A stretch of DNA of 64,000 nt, from the NCBI GenBank assembly GCA_934176955.1, contig CAKPOS010000002.1, forward strand, positions 62,001 to 126,000. Reading direction: 5' to 3'. Positions 35,115 through 43,304 of this stretch are shown here, piece after piece. Under the pieces are notes generated by a model that saw nothing but the letters and a program-made list of their open reading frames with translations, searched no databases and had not been told where the DNA came from. Within the stretch, counting starts at the first letter, position 1, and each line of letters opens with the position of its first letter. A program made the translations under genes and the position numbers. Origin of the DNA: an uncultured Bacilli bacterium. Lineage in GTDB: Bacteria > Bacillota_I > Bacilli_A > RF39 > UBA660.

Positions 35115-35120
35115 ATTATA
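35115..35120 (-). promoter_or_regulatory. Extended -10 promoter of the surface operon
   Basis: The minus strand reads TTTGCTATAATGG (TG-C-TATAAT), about 30 bp before the ATG of the 870-aa protein. Confidence 0.55.
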
Positions 35121-35185
35121 GCAAATATCGACAATTTTTGCTACTAAAAGATTGTTATTTACAAAAAATACTGATAAAAAATTAG

Positions 35186-35228
35186 CAAAAAAAGATAGAT
35201 TAATCTAGGGATGATTTTTCTATCTTTT
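35186..35228 (-). terminator. Terminator of the alpha/beta hydrolase gene
   Basis: AAAAGATAGA pairs with TCTATCTTTT (10 bp), the inner loop is partly self-complementary, and seven T follow on the minus strand. A solo AAAAATACTGAT half-repeat is next to it (35166-35176). Confidence 0.7.
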
Positions 35229-35276
35229 AGTTTTTTATTTCGTTTGTACACTGTTTGGAATTTATAATATAATATT

Positions 35277-36140
35277 TTAAAATCTATCTTTAATCCAATT
35301 AAGAATTAAATTCCCAATTTCTTTTTCTTTATTTTGATATGTATGCGTAGTATTTTCTATAATTTTATATTCAAAATCAGGACATTTTGTGGCTTTTTCT
35401 TTTAATAAATCTAAATGTAGATAATAATCATCTTCATCTGATCCTGAGAAAGTAAAAATAGGGATATCAATTGTCTCAAATTGTTCCCAATGTTCAGGAT
35501 TAGAAAGGATGGGCAAATTGTTTAAATTAGATTTTTCATTATACCAGTTATAATAAGTTTGTGAACTCATATACATATAATTCTCTATCATTTTATGAAG
35601 TAATTTTGTTGGGTGATTCTTTATGATATTTTCTTTTGCTTCTTTAAGTAATTGTTTATAATCAGCAGATTGTACAGATAAATGAGCACCAATCATATCG
35701 GGGGCACTTGCAAGAATTATTCCTAAAATATTTGGATGCTTTTTGTAATAATAGTAAATAACTTTATTGCATCCATAACTATGTCCTAATAGAATAATTC
35801 TTTTATAACCAAATTCTTTTACTTTTTCTATAGCTAAATCAATATCATAAATACTTTCCTCAAATATTTCATACATACATCCACATCTTTTAAATGAACC
35901 ATCTTTCATCGCTATATCATTTTCAATAGAATGCCCCCTATTATGCTCGTAAACAAAACCTATACCATTTTTTGATAAAATTTTTCCCCATACAGTGGCA
36001 AAATAATTATCTATAATTGTCTCACACATTCCATGGATGAAAATAACACATATATCCTTTTTGTTACTTTCAAAATGAATTATAGGTAGTCTTAGTCCAT
36101 CTTTGGTATAGGCATCATTAATAAAATTTATATTATTCAT
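35277..36140 (-). CDS. Alpha/beta hydrolase
   Basis: 287-aa cytoplasmic serine hydrolase. Oxyanion-side motif FIHGMCETI near residue 34, nucleophile elbow LLGHSYGCNK (Ser near 119), Asp in FSGSDEDDYYLHLD and His in ENTTHTYQ near 270 complete the triad. It resembles acyl-esterase or lysophospholipase-like hydrolases (Hydrolase_4). No substrate can be inferred. Single-gene unit with its own terminator. Confidence 0.85.
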   Translation of the reverse strand: MNNINFINDAYTKDGLRLPIIHFESNKKDICVIFIHGMCETIIDNYFATVWGKILSKNGIGFVYEHNRGHSIENDIAMKDGSFKRCGCMYEIFEESIYDIDLAIEKVKEFGYKRIILLGHSYGCNKVIYYYYKKHPNILGIILASAPDMIGAHLSVQSADYKQLLKEAKENIIKNHPTKLLHKMIENYMYMSSQTYYNWYNEKSNLNNLPILSNPEHWEQFETIDIPIFTFSGSDEDDYYLHLDLLKEKATKCPDFEYKIIENTTHTYQNKEKEIGNLILNWIKDRF

Positions 36141-36195
36141 AAATTTCTCCTTATCTAATTTGTATTTTACACAATTTATTAAATTGATTGTGTTA

Positions 36196-38484
36196 CTAGT
36201 TTATATCTAAAGATTTTTTATTTGAGTTAAATTTGCTTTTTTCTTTTATTTTTTCTCTTGCTTTTTTGATAATTTTTTCTACTTCATTATAATCTTCATA
36301 AAAAAGTTCTATCCTAAAGTTTTTTACTCCATAAGAAATATAGTTAGAGAGATTTTCTAGTTTATCTATTACTTTACTTTGCAAAATATGAGTAATACAG
36401 TTTTCTCTTATCATAGGGTAACGATTTTTTTCTTTATCTTCTAAGTAGAATTTATCTTTGCTATTTTTACAATTTTTGCAGTAATTTAGACATTTTTTTA
36501 AAGGGCAATATTTCATGACCATGAGTTCTAATCTGCCATAGATAATTAATTCGGCTGGATAATTTGTTTTCATAATATTTTTTATTTGATTATCCGTTAG
36601 TTCAACAGATAGTGTTACTTTTTTAACATTATTTTTGGTTAATAATTCGATTGAGTTATGATTGGTTATATTTAGAGTATAGTCACTAATTAAATGATTA
36701 TTCTTTTGATAATGATTTAGACTGCCAATTTCCGTGATAAGTAGATTCTCATTTTCTAAATTGGGATGAGTATTTATTATTCTTGGTAAGCGATAATAAA
36801 TGTTGTTGTAATCTTTATAAGTATTGTATAGGTTATAGTCCGTGGTATAGATTGTGTCTATTTGATTTTCTAGGGCACATTTTAACTGGGTTTCATTTCT
36901 GGTTAAAATACTGATATTTATTTTATCTTGGAATGGATATTTATCTTGGGTTGTGGATTGTTTCTTAGTATAAGAAGGAGAAGAAATTTGATGAGGATGA
37001 ATTCTTTTACTTGTTAATTCTTGGACTGCTTTTCGTCTTAATTCATTGATTGATTTAATATTGATAAAAAGATTGGTATCTATATTTACTTCTATGAATG
37101 ATGCTTTATAAGGGGTATTACCTAGTTTGTTTAATTGATGTTCTACTTCTTCTTGGGTGGTACTTCTATTTATTGCTAGTTCTGGAATATTTCCTAATAC
37201 TTCTACTTTATTTTGATTATCTTTGATTGTAATAGACATTTGTTTATTTTTTCTTGCTTCAAAATAGATATCTACGGGTATTTTTTTCTCCATTACTTGT
37301 TCTAGAGATTTGGTTAATTTAAAGTCTGTTGTTTTTAAGATTATATCTTCTCCATGAATATGTTTGGTATTCTCTACATAGGCAATATGAGGAGATGAGA
37401 TACTGTTTTTTAAAAGACTTTTATCATCATAAAGACGATTAATGATCATTCCTGTGTTATTATTTTGAAATCTTATTCCATCTCCTTGATTTAGGAAATC
37501 ATTGGTAACTTTAATTTTTATTTTATCTTTAGTAGTAGAAAGAACTTTACCTACTGGAATTCCTTGATGATTAGGGGTTTTGATATTCATAATATCTGAC
37601 TCATGAAAAAGATATCCTTTGGTAAATTCACGATTATATAGTTTTTTTAAGTTGATTTGTTCTTCCTTAGTTAAAGTTAATGGTTCATTATTGTAATATT
37701 TATCAATTAGGGTTCGATATAATCTAGTGACATAACCAACATAAGATGGAGATTTCATTCTTCCTTCTATTTTTAAACTGTCAATATTAGCGTCTAATAG
37801 TTCTTTTAAGTTAGGGAGTGTATTTAGTTCTTTGGTACTTAAAAGGTACTGACCATCTGTTTTTACGACTTCATTATTCTTTATTAATTGGTAAGGCAAA
37901 CGGCAACTGCCAACACATTCTCCTCGATTACCACTTCTCCCTCCATTTAGGCTACTGAAAAGACAGCAGCCAGAATAACATACACATAAGGCACCATAAA
38001 CAAATACTTCTTTTTCGATAGGAATATCAATTTTCTGGATTTCTTCTAAGGACATCTCTCTTGCTAAAACGACTCTTTTTAATCCTAATTTTTGAAAGAA
38101 AGAAACTGCTTCTTTGTTATTGGTATGACATTGGGTAGAGGCATGGAGTTCTAGATTAGGATAATATTCTCTTACTTTTTTGATTAAACCGATATCTTGG
38201 ATAATAAGGGCATCTACTTGGTTTTGATATAAAAAACCAATATATTCTAAAATAGAATCTAATTCTTCTTCATAGGTTAAGGTATTTACGGTTACATAGA
38301 CTTTTACTCCATAAGTATGCGCATAATTGATGGCATTCATTAATTCTTCATTGGTAAAGTTACTTGCAAATTTTCTAGCTCCATAATTTTTTCCTGATAA
38401 ATATACGGCATCTGCTCCATTATGGATGGCATAATATAACATCTCTTTATTTCCTACTGGACTTAATAATTCAACTTTTTTCAT
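36196..38484 (-). CDS. U32-family (peptidase-like) protein, probable RNA hydroxylase
   Basis: 762 aa. N-terminal U32 domain (MKKVELLSPVGNKEMLYYAIHNGADAVYLSG ... VFVYGALCVCYSGCCLFSSLNGGRSGNRGECVGSCR) with the conserved GALC.CYSG.C motif. A middle domain (LKIEGRMKSPSYVGYVTRLYR) and a C-terminal DUF3656-like part with a second Cys cluster (CPLKKCLNYCKNC). U32 members are annotated as collagenase-like peptidases, but studied ones (RlhA, TrhP) hydroxylate rRNA or tRNA bases and use Cys-ligated iron-sulfur clusters. The layout fits that group more than a protease. Which RNA it acts on is not visible. It is preceded by a copy of the 67-bp repeat that supplies its promoter. Confidence 0.85.
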   Translation of the reverse strand: MKKVELLSPVGNKEMLYYAIHNGADAVYLSGKNYGARKFASNFTNEELMNAINYAHTYGVKVYVTVNTLTYEEELDSILEYIGFLYQNQVDALIIQDIGLIKKVREYYPNLELHASTQCHTNNKEAVSFFQKLGLKRVVLAREMSLEEIQKIDIPIEKEVFVYGALCVCYSGCCLFSSLNGGRSGNRGECVGSCRLPYQLIKNNEVVKTDGQYLLSTKELNTLPNLKELLDANIDSLKIEGRMKSPSYVGYVTRLYRTLIDKYYNNEPLTLTKEEQINLKKLYNREFTKGYLFHESDIMNIKTPNHQGIPVGKVLSTTKDKIKIKVTNDFLNQGDGIRFQNNNTGMIINRLYDDKSLLKNSISSPHIAYVENTKHIHGEDIILKTTDFKLTKSLEQVMEKKIPVDIYFEARKNKQMSITIKDNQNKVEVLGNIPELAINRSTTQEEVEHQLNKLGNTPYKASFIEVNIDTNLFINIKSINELRRKAVQELTSKRIHPHQISSPSYTKKQSTTQDKYPFQDKINISILTRNETQLKCALENQIDTIYTTDYNLYNTYKDYNNIYYRLPRIINTHPNLENENLLITEIGSLNHYQKNNHLISDYTLNITNHNSIELLTKNNVKKVTLSVELTDNQIKNIMKTNYPAELIIYGRLELMVMKYCPLKKCLNYCKNCKNSKDKFYLEDKEKNRYPMIRENCITHILQSKVIDKLENLSNYISYGVKNFRIELFYEDYNEVEKIIKKAREKIKEKSKFNSNKKSLDIN

Positions 38485-38505
38485 GATATCACTTCCAAAC
38501 TACTA

Positions 38506-38572
38506 ATATCATAACACATATTTAATAAAAATACTGATAAAGATTAAATGTCTATATCAGTATTTTACTTGT
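38506..38572. repeat. 67-bp direct repeat, copy 1 (terminator plus promoter module)
   Basis: 66 of 67 bases are identical to 41291-41357, in the same orientation. On the minus strand it contains, in order, an AAAATACTGATA/TATCAGTATTTT hairpin (38526-38567) that terminates the PfkB-SIS gene, a T-run, and an extended -10 TGTTATGAT (38508-38513) upstream of the U32 gene. Confidence 0.9.
38526..38567 (-). terminator. Terminator of the PfkB-SIS gene
   Basis: Perfect 12-bp stem AAAATACTGATA/TATCAGTATTTT with a 15-base loop, followed by T residues; the hairpin part of repeat copy 1. Confidence 0.85.
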
Positions 38573-38578
38573 ATATTT

Positions 38579-40549
38579 TTATAAATCACCATTATAAAAA
38601 TATATTTTCATGGCTTCTTCTGAATATTTTGGTTTAGATACATCGATATCCATTCTTTTTCCAAAATAATATATAATTAATTGAGACGCTATTAATAAAT
38701 CAAACTCAGCAAGAATTCCATTATAAGGACTTTCTATAATTAAGTTATTATCTTTTAAATATTGTAATAGTGCAAATTCATACTTGCTTGTAGTTTTTTC
38801 TTTAAAGTAAACAGAAAAATTATTGTTTAAATTTTCATAGTTTATAAATCTACCATGAGAAAAGTTTTTCTTTTCATGAATTATGCAATTAAAAATACCT
38901 GATTCTATTATTTTACTTTCTAAGTCATAGCAAGCAGTATCCCCATAATCTCCACGAAATAAATTGATTATTTTTTTATTGGTTATTTTTTCTACTAGAT
39001 CTTTACTTATCATTTTATCTAATATTTTATTCCAATAATCCATCGATTTTTTTAGAAAATTATCAACATCAAATTTGGTATCAACTTTACTGTAATAGTA
39101 TTTTAAGAACATTGCCGCGGGTGCTACTGCTCCTTCGAAAGATAAAAAACCTCTTTCTTTTCCTTTATTTGATGATGTTCTATAACTTAAAATGTTTTTC
39201 TTAGAAATTTTTGTTTTTTGTACAATATTTTGTATTTCTCCTTTTGTAATCATATAAATATTTTCTTTAGAAAAATCTTTAATACTATTTATAATGTCAT
39301 TTGTTGTTCCAGAATAGGAAAATAGTATAACTTTATTTATATTAGTATTATTTCTGTATAAAACGTCTCTTGGATATAATGAATAAGTATTGCAACCAAA
39401 TAATAAATTTATTACTTTAGCGGAAAAATATGTTCCTGCAAAGGAACCACCTGTTCCAATAAATAAACAATTATCACTTGCTGAAAAATTTAATTCTTTT
39501 ATTTTTATGATGGCTTGAGAATGAATAGCATTGATTACTCTTTTTTCTAAATTATTGATATTGATATTACATCTTTTTATTTTTTTTCTTTCATTATAAG
39601 TAAATTTATCACATGAACAATAATCTTTCATCTTTTTGATTTTGAATAATGAATTTAAATGTCCTCTTGCTCCCATTTTTGAAACTACCTTTGCGGTTAA
39701 CTTATTAGAATTTTTATACCATTTTTCAAATAAATTTTCATGATATTTAAAATCACTCTTTATCCATTCTTTAATTATACTAGAAATAAAAGCATCTCCA
39801 GCACCAGTTGAATCTATGACATCATTTTTATCTAATAATTTAAAATGATGTGCTTTACCTTGGAATATAAATGTTGCACCGTTTTCTCCTTTTGTAATTG
39901 TCATTAATTTTGGGCTTAAAATATGATATAATTCTAATTCACTATTACAGTTTAACTTGGTTATTAAATAATTAGAAACTCTTTCATTAAAATTTATTAT
40001 TTCAAATTTATTGTTTATTTTATCAATTATTCTGTTTTTATCTGACCCTTCAAATTCAAAATATTGCCCCAAATCAATTATTTTTTTATTGTTTGTTTTA
40101 TCAATTATTTCCTGATTACATGGATTTAAATTATCAAATACTAAAATATCATCTTCTTTTATGTTGCTTAATACATCATTACAATCAATTAAACTGTTAT
40201 CATACCATTTTTTCTTTTTACAAAAGGGACATCTTTTTTTTGAAGTAAAGGATAATTGATTTCCTTCTTCAAAATAAGAGACATGGAAACATCTTGTTCT
40301 AATGCCATTTATCTTTTTTATATTACTTATATCAACTTTTAATATTTCTAAACTTTTGGTTGCAAATTCTCCTTGTAAATCATTTCCGCAGACTCCAAAG
40401 ACAGATGTTTCAAAACCAAATTTTGCTAAATTTGCAATTATATTATGACAAGTCATGCCCCCATTTATTCCTAATAATTTTTCATTTTTATAATAGTAAT
40501 CTATTACTAAATCTCCAATACTTACTACTCTCATTTCAATATTTTTCAT
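38579..40549 (-). CDS. PfkB sugar kinase - SIS isomerase-like fusion
   Basis: 656 aa with two enzyme domains. Residues 1-300 are a PfkB/ribokinase-type kinase: GDLVIDYYY and GINGGMTCHNI at the N-terminus, ITKGENGATF and catalytic DSTGAGDAF near 245-253. An unusual insert near residue 105 carries CPFCKKKKWY (CxxC). Residues 330-656 are a SIS phosphosugar-binding domain: FIGTGGSFAGTYFSAK, ILFSYSGTTNDI and FEGAVAPAAMF. Fusions of sugar kinase and SIS domain suggest phosphorylation and isomerisation of one sugar derivative. The start overlaps the stop of the 23-codon HAD remnant (ATGA), so translation is coupled. A WYL regulator lies upstream in the same direction. The exact substrate is unknown. 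Confidence 0.88.
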   Translation of the reverse strand: MKNIEMRVVSIGDLVIDYYYKNEKLLGINGGMTCHNIIANLAKFGFETSVFGVCGNDLQGEFATKSLEILKVDISNIKKINGIRTRCFHVSYFEEGNQLSFTSKKRCPFCKKKKWYDNSLIDCNDVLSNIKEDDILVFDNLNPCNQEIIDKTNNKKIIDLGQYFEFEGSDKNRIIDKINNKFEIINFNERVSNYLITKLNCNSELELYHILSPKLMTITKGENGATFIFQGKAHHFKLLDKNDVIDSTGAGDAFISSIIKEWIKSDFKYHENLFEKWYKNSNKLTAKVVSKMGARGHLNSLFKIKKMKDYCSCDKFTYNERKKIKRCNININNLEKRVINAIHSQAIIKIKELNFSASDNCLFIGTGGSFAGTYFSAKVINLLFGCNTYSLYPRDVLYRNNTNINKVILFSYSGTTNDIINSIKDFSKENIYMITKGEIQNIVQKTKISKKNILSYRTSSNKGKERGFLSFEGAVAPAAMFLKYYYSKVDTKFDVDNFLKKSMDYWNKILDKMISKDLVEKITNKKIINLFRGDYGDTACYDLESKIIESGIFNCIIHEKKNFSHGRFINYENLNNNFSVYFKEKTTSKYEFALLQYLKDNNLIIESPYNGILAEFDLLIASQLIIYYFGKRMDIDVSKPKYSEEAMKIYFYNGDL

Positions 40550-40617
40550 TTATCTAATATCCTTTGTTCAGAATCTAGAATAACTCCATCAAAGTCAATA
40601 AATGTGTAATTTTTCAT
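40546..40617 (-). pseudogene. 23-codon remnant of a HAD-family phosphatase gene
   Basis: ATG 40617 follows a GGAGG site and reads MKNYTFIDFDGVILDSEQRI, then LDK and a TGA stop. FIDFDGVILDS is motif I of HAD phosphatases (catalytic Asp), complete with its start and ribosome binding site, but the remaining 180 or more residues are gone. The stop overlaps the PfkB-SIS start. I infer a deletion that kept the translation start. It could still serve as a coupling peptide. Confidence 0.7.
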
Positions 40618-40675
40618 TATGGACTGCCTCCTTCGATGGTATTATATCACGAAAAAGTGAAATATTTTGTCACTA
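40618..40675 (-). promoter_or_regulatory. Promoter and candidate operator of the PfkB-SIS gene
   Basis: The minus strand has an extended -10 TGATATAAT (TATAAT at 40641-40646) about 24 bp before the HAD-remnant start. It overlaps repeated TCAC/GTGA half-sites (GTGACAAAATATTTCAC and TTCACTTTTTCGTGA), a plausible binding site for the adjacent WYL regulator. Confidence 0.5.
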
Positions 40676-41266
40676 TTATTTTATGCTAATGATTCTTTTT
40701 ATTTCAAAGTGACGAATATCATTTCTTAATTCACAGAATGCTGTTACATATTTTTCTCCATTGTATGAAAACAAATAGATTGGATGAATGATTCTTTTGG
40801 ATTGACTTCCATCGACATCACTATAAATAATTTCTATTTTGTCATTTTTTATGATGGTTTCGTTAATTATTTTTTCTAATTCATTAACATCTTTTAAGTT
40901 TATATTAAAGATATATTTACTTTTTTCATCATATATAGAATAAGTTGTTTTCATTTTTTTAATTAACTCATTATATTTATCAATATATTTAAAATTATTC
41001 TTACTTAATATTTTAGTAATACTTTCTAATAATTGAATATCATACTTATTTACCGTTGTGTAATTTTTTATTTTATCAATCATAAAGTATCCACCATTTG
41101 GCCCTTTAAATGATTCTATTATTATTCCATTATTACATATTTCATCTTTATAATATCTAATCATTCTTTCAGTTACACCTATTTTTTGAGATAGTTCATG
41201 AATAGTATATACATTTCCTGAATTTAATAAATCAATCATATAGAGCATGTTTGATAATTTTCCCAT
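40676..41266 (-). CDS. HTH-WYL transcriptional regulator
   Basis: 196 aa. N-terminal winged helix (HTH_11-like) about residues 3-60: IHELSQKIGVTERMIRYYKDEI with GPNGGYF wing. C-terminal WYL-type domain (about 125-196) with KIEIIYSDVDGSQSKRIIHPIYLFSYNGEKYVTAFCELRNDIRHFEIKRI; the Trp-Tyr-Leu signature is degenerate (IHPIYLFS). WYL domains sense small ligands. It is the first gene before the HAD remnant and PfkB-SIS, so it probably controls them. Transcription starts from the promoter in repeat copy 2. Confidence 0.82.
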   Translation of the reverse strand: MGKLSNMLYMIDLLNSGNVYTIHELSQKIGVTERMIRYYKDEICNNGIIIESFKGPNGGYFMIDKIKNYTTVNKYDIQLLESITKILSKNNFKYIDKYNELIKKMKTTYSIYDEKSKYIFNINLKDVNELEKIINETIIKNDKIEIIYSDVDGSQSKRIIHPIYLFSYNGEKYVTAFCELRNDIRHFEIKRIISIK

Positions 41267-41290
41267 AATATTCCTTCTTTCAATTTAAAA

Positions 41291-41357
41291 ATATCATAAC
41301 ACATATTTAATAAAAATACTGATAAAGATTAAAGGTCTATATCAGTATTTTACTTGT
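41291..41357. repeat. 67-bp direct repeat, copy 2 (terminator plus promoter module)
   Basis: Same orientation as copy 1 with one base difference (a t-to-g change in the loop). It overlaps the end of the 605-aa gene, provides its terminator hairpin and carries an extended -10 TGTTATGAT (41293-41298) for the WYL regulator. Confidence 0.9.
41311..41352 (-). terminator. Terminator of the transglutaminase-like gene
   Basis: AAAATACTGATA/TATCAGTATTTT hairpin with a 15-base loop and T-run; it overlaps the stop codon at 41350. Confidence 0.8.
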
Positions 41358-43167
41358 GATAAGTATTAGTATCTATATTAAATTTATCAGAAATTCCTGG
41401 TAACTCTACTTGATTTCCATATTCATCTATTTTTTCTCTTTTAGGGAATTGGACATGTTGCCGCTGATTGTTTATCTCTATGGTTTCTTTTAATTTATTC
41501 TGAAGTTCTTCCCCTTCTAAGTGATAAGCTTTTTGATAAACTTCACTTACTGCAGACATAATCGTTTGTCCTGATACTGGTTTATTGACTTTGGTTAAAA
41601 GATACTCCCCTATTTCATAAAGAATTTCTTTTTCATTTGGCCAAAGATTAAAAAAATCTTGAATTTCTGGATATTTTTCTTCTAGCTTTTTGATAAAATT
41701 ATTGTCTAGTTTTCTTATTTCATCTATTGAATTAGATATGAGATTTTTTAAATTAGATTCTGGATTTCTATCTAAATAGAAGTTTATTTTTTGATAAAAT
41801 TCCTCTATTGATTGAATATTCATTAATTCTATTGATGAAGAGGAAACTGAAGTTGGTAGAAAGTTATATCTTTTGGTTTCTGTTTCTTCTTCATTGGTTA
41901 ATAATAAGTGGTTGTATAAATCATTTTTTAAGTCATTATCCCAAGTAGGATCTGCTACATAAAAACCATCTATTCCATATTTAGGATCATTGATATAAAC
42001 CAATCTTCTAGCATGACCGTTCCAATTAATTTTTACTACTTCTTTCTCATCTTTCTTATCATAAGAATCATCTACTCCCATACTTCTATATATACTTTTT
42101 ATTCCGGATTTATTTAACAAATCTTCTAGCATGTGAGAATATCCAACACATACCATATATTCATTTTCTAAAATGGCGTATAGTTCTCTAGAAGCAGATT
42201 TATTTTTTTCATTTTCTTTATACTGTTTATATTGTTTTACTACATTATAAGCATAAATATATCTCTCAAAAGGACTTAAATTACAAGCTGGTTCTACCAT
42301 TTGATATAAAATTTTTTCTAATCTAAGGTATTCTTTAATTGGTATAATATCAAGTCCTATTCGTATATCTGTGTATCCATTTAAATAATTCGTATTTGAT
42401 AAAATTTTAGGGGTTACTAATTCTTTATTGTTTATATCTATTACAACATGATTTTCTTTTCCTAATTCTTTTAATCTAGTTGTAATTACAATAGCATCTT
42501 CTATATTTTCTTCTTCTATTATTATTTTTGTTTTATTATTTGTTAAATATTTTAAGTTTTCTATTTCTTCTTTAGTAATTTTCTCGTTTAAATAAATTTG
42601 TTCTTTGGATAAGTCACTGTATTTGTTATAACTAATTAAAAATCTATCCACATTATAAGAAATCAATGAATCAAAATTATCTTTTAGTTCTTCTGAGACA
42701 CCAGATGTCTTTATTTTCTTTAAGTTAGATTGCTTTAAGATATTATAGTCTTCTTCTGTTAAAAGATAGTTTTCTTGTGCATATCTTGCAAGTTCTATTT
42801 CTTCTAAGTTAGGATTGCTTGATATTGATTTTAATATATTTTTTGTAATTAATGCATTAGAATCGATGACAAATGATTTCTCTTGCGTACTGCTTATTAT
42901 TTTTGTTAATAATTCTTCTACTTGCTCCTTGTTTTTTAAATAATAATCTGGATTAATATATAAAACATTTCCTTGTTTTCCTATTAAAAAAGGATTTGTT
43001 TCTGTGGTATAAATATCTTTAAGAATATCCTCTTGAAATCTTAAAATTTCTTCTTTTTTTAATTCGATTTCTGTGATGTTATATTTTGATAAATTAGATA
43101 CTATTTCTTCTGAAGTTACTGATTGATATTTATCTGTTTGTTCATATAAATTTTTTATTAGTTCCAT
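41350..43167 (-). CDS. Large cytoplasmic protein with transglutaminase-like domain
   Basis: 605 aa with no signal peptide. The C-terminal half has a papain/transglutaminase-like triad: Cys in EYMVCVGYSHMLEDLLNKSGI (near residue 338), His in NWNGHARRLVYI (near 380) and Asp in YVADPTWDNDL (near 400). The same arrangement is seen in many Firmicutes proteins of unknown role. The N-terminal half (1-290) is made of leucine-rich-like alternating segments (NPNLEEIELARYAQ, SNLKKIKTSG) without a clear family. A protease, amidase or cross-linking role is possible. It has a GGAGG start and an extended -10 TGCTATGAT (43189-43194). Confidence 0.75.
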   Translation of the reverse strand: MELIKNLYEQTDKYQSVTSEEIVSNLSKYNITEIELKKEEILRFQEDILKDIYTTETNPFLIGKQGNVLYINPDYYLKNKEQVEELLTKIISSTQEKSFVIDSNALITKNILKSISSNPNLEEIELARYAQENYLLTEEDYNILKQSNLKKIKTSGVSEELKDNFDSLISYNVDRFLISYNKYSDLSKEQIYLNEKITKEEIENLKYLTNNKTKIIIEEENIEDAIVITTRLKELGKENHVVIDINNKELVTPKILSNTNYLNGYTDIRIGLDIIPIKEYLRLEKILYQMVEPACNLSPFERYIYAYNVVKQYKQYKENEKNKSASRELYAILENEYMVCVGYSHMLEDLLNKSGIKSIYRSMGVDDSYDKKDEKEVVKINWNGHARRLVYINDPKYGIDGFYVADPTWDNDLKNDLYNHLLLTNEEETETKRYNFLPTSVSSSSIELMNIQSIEEFYQKINFYLDRNPESNLKNLISNSIDEIRKLDNNFIKKLEEKYPEIQDFFNLWPNEKEILYEIGEYLLTKVNKPVSGQTIMSAVSEVYQKAYHLEGEELQNKLKETIEINNQRQHVQFPKREKIDEYGNQVELPGISDKFNIDTNTYHK

Positions 43168-43188
43168 AACTGCCTCCTATTTAAGTTA

Positions 43189-43194
43189 ATCATA
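43189..43194 (-). promoter_or_regulatory. Extended -10 promoter of the transglutaminase-like gene
   Basis: The minus strand reads TTTGCTATGATTA (TG-C-TATGAT), about 22 bp before the start. Confidence 0.45.
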
Positions 43195-43256
43195 GCAAAC
43201 ATTTTATTTTAAATCTATAAAATAGGCTTACTTTGTTTTATTTTATTATTAATGTA

Positions 43257-43299
43257 AAATACTGATAAAGATTTTTCTTCTCTATCAGTATTTTTTTCT
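43257..43299 (-). terminator. Terminator of the HtrA gene (AAAATACTGAT family)
   Basis: AAAATACTGATA/TATCAGTATTTT with a longer loop (AAGATTTTTCTTCTC on the plus strand), six bases after the htrA stop. Confidence 0.85.
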
Positions 43300-43304
43300 A
43301 AAAA

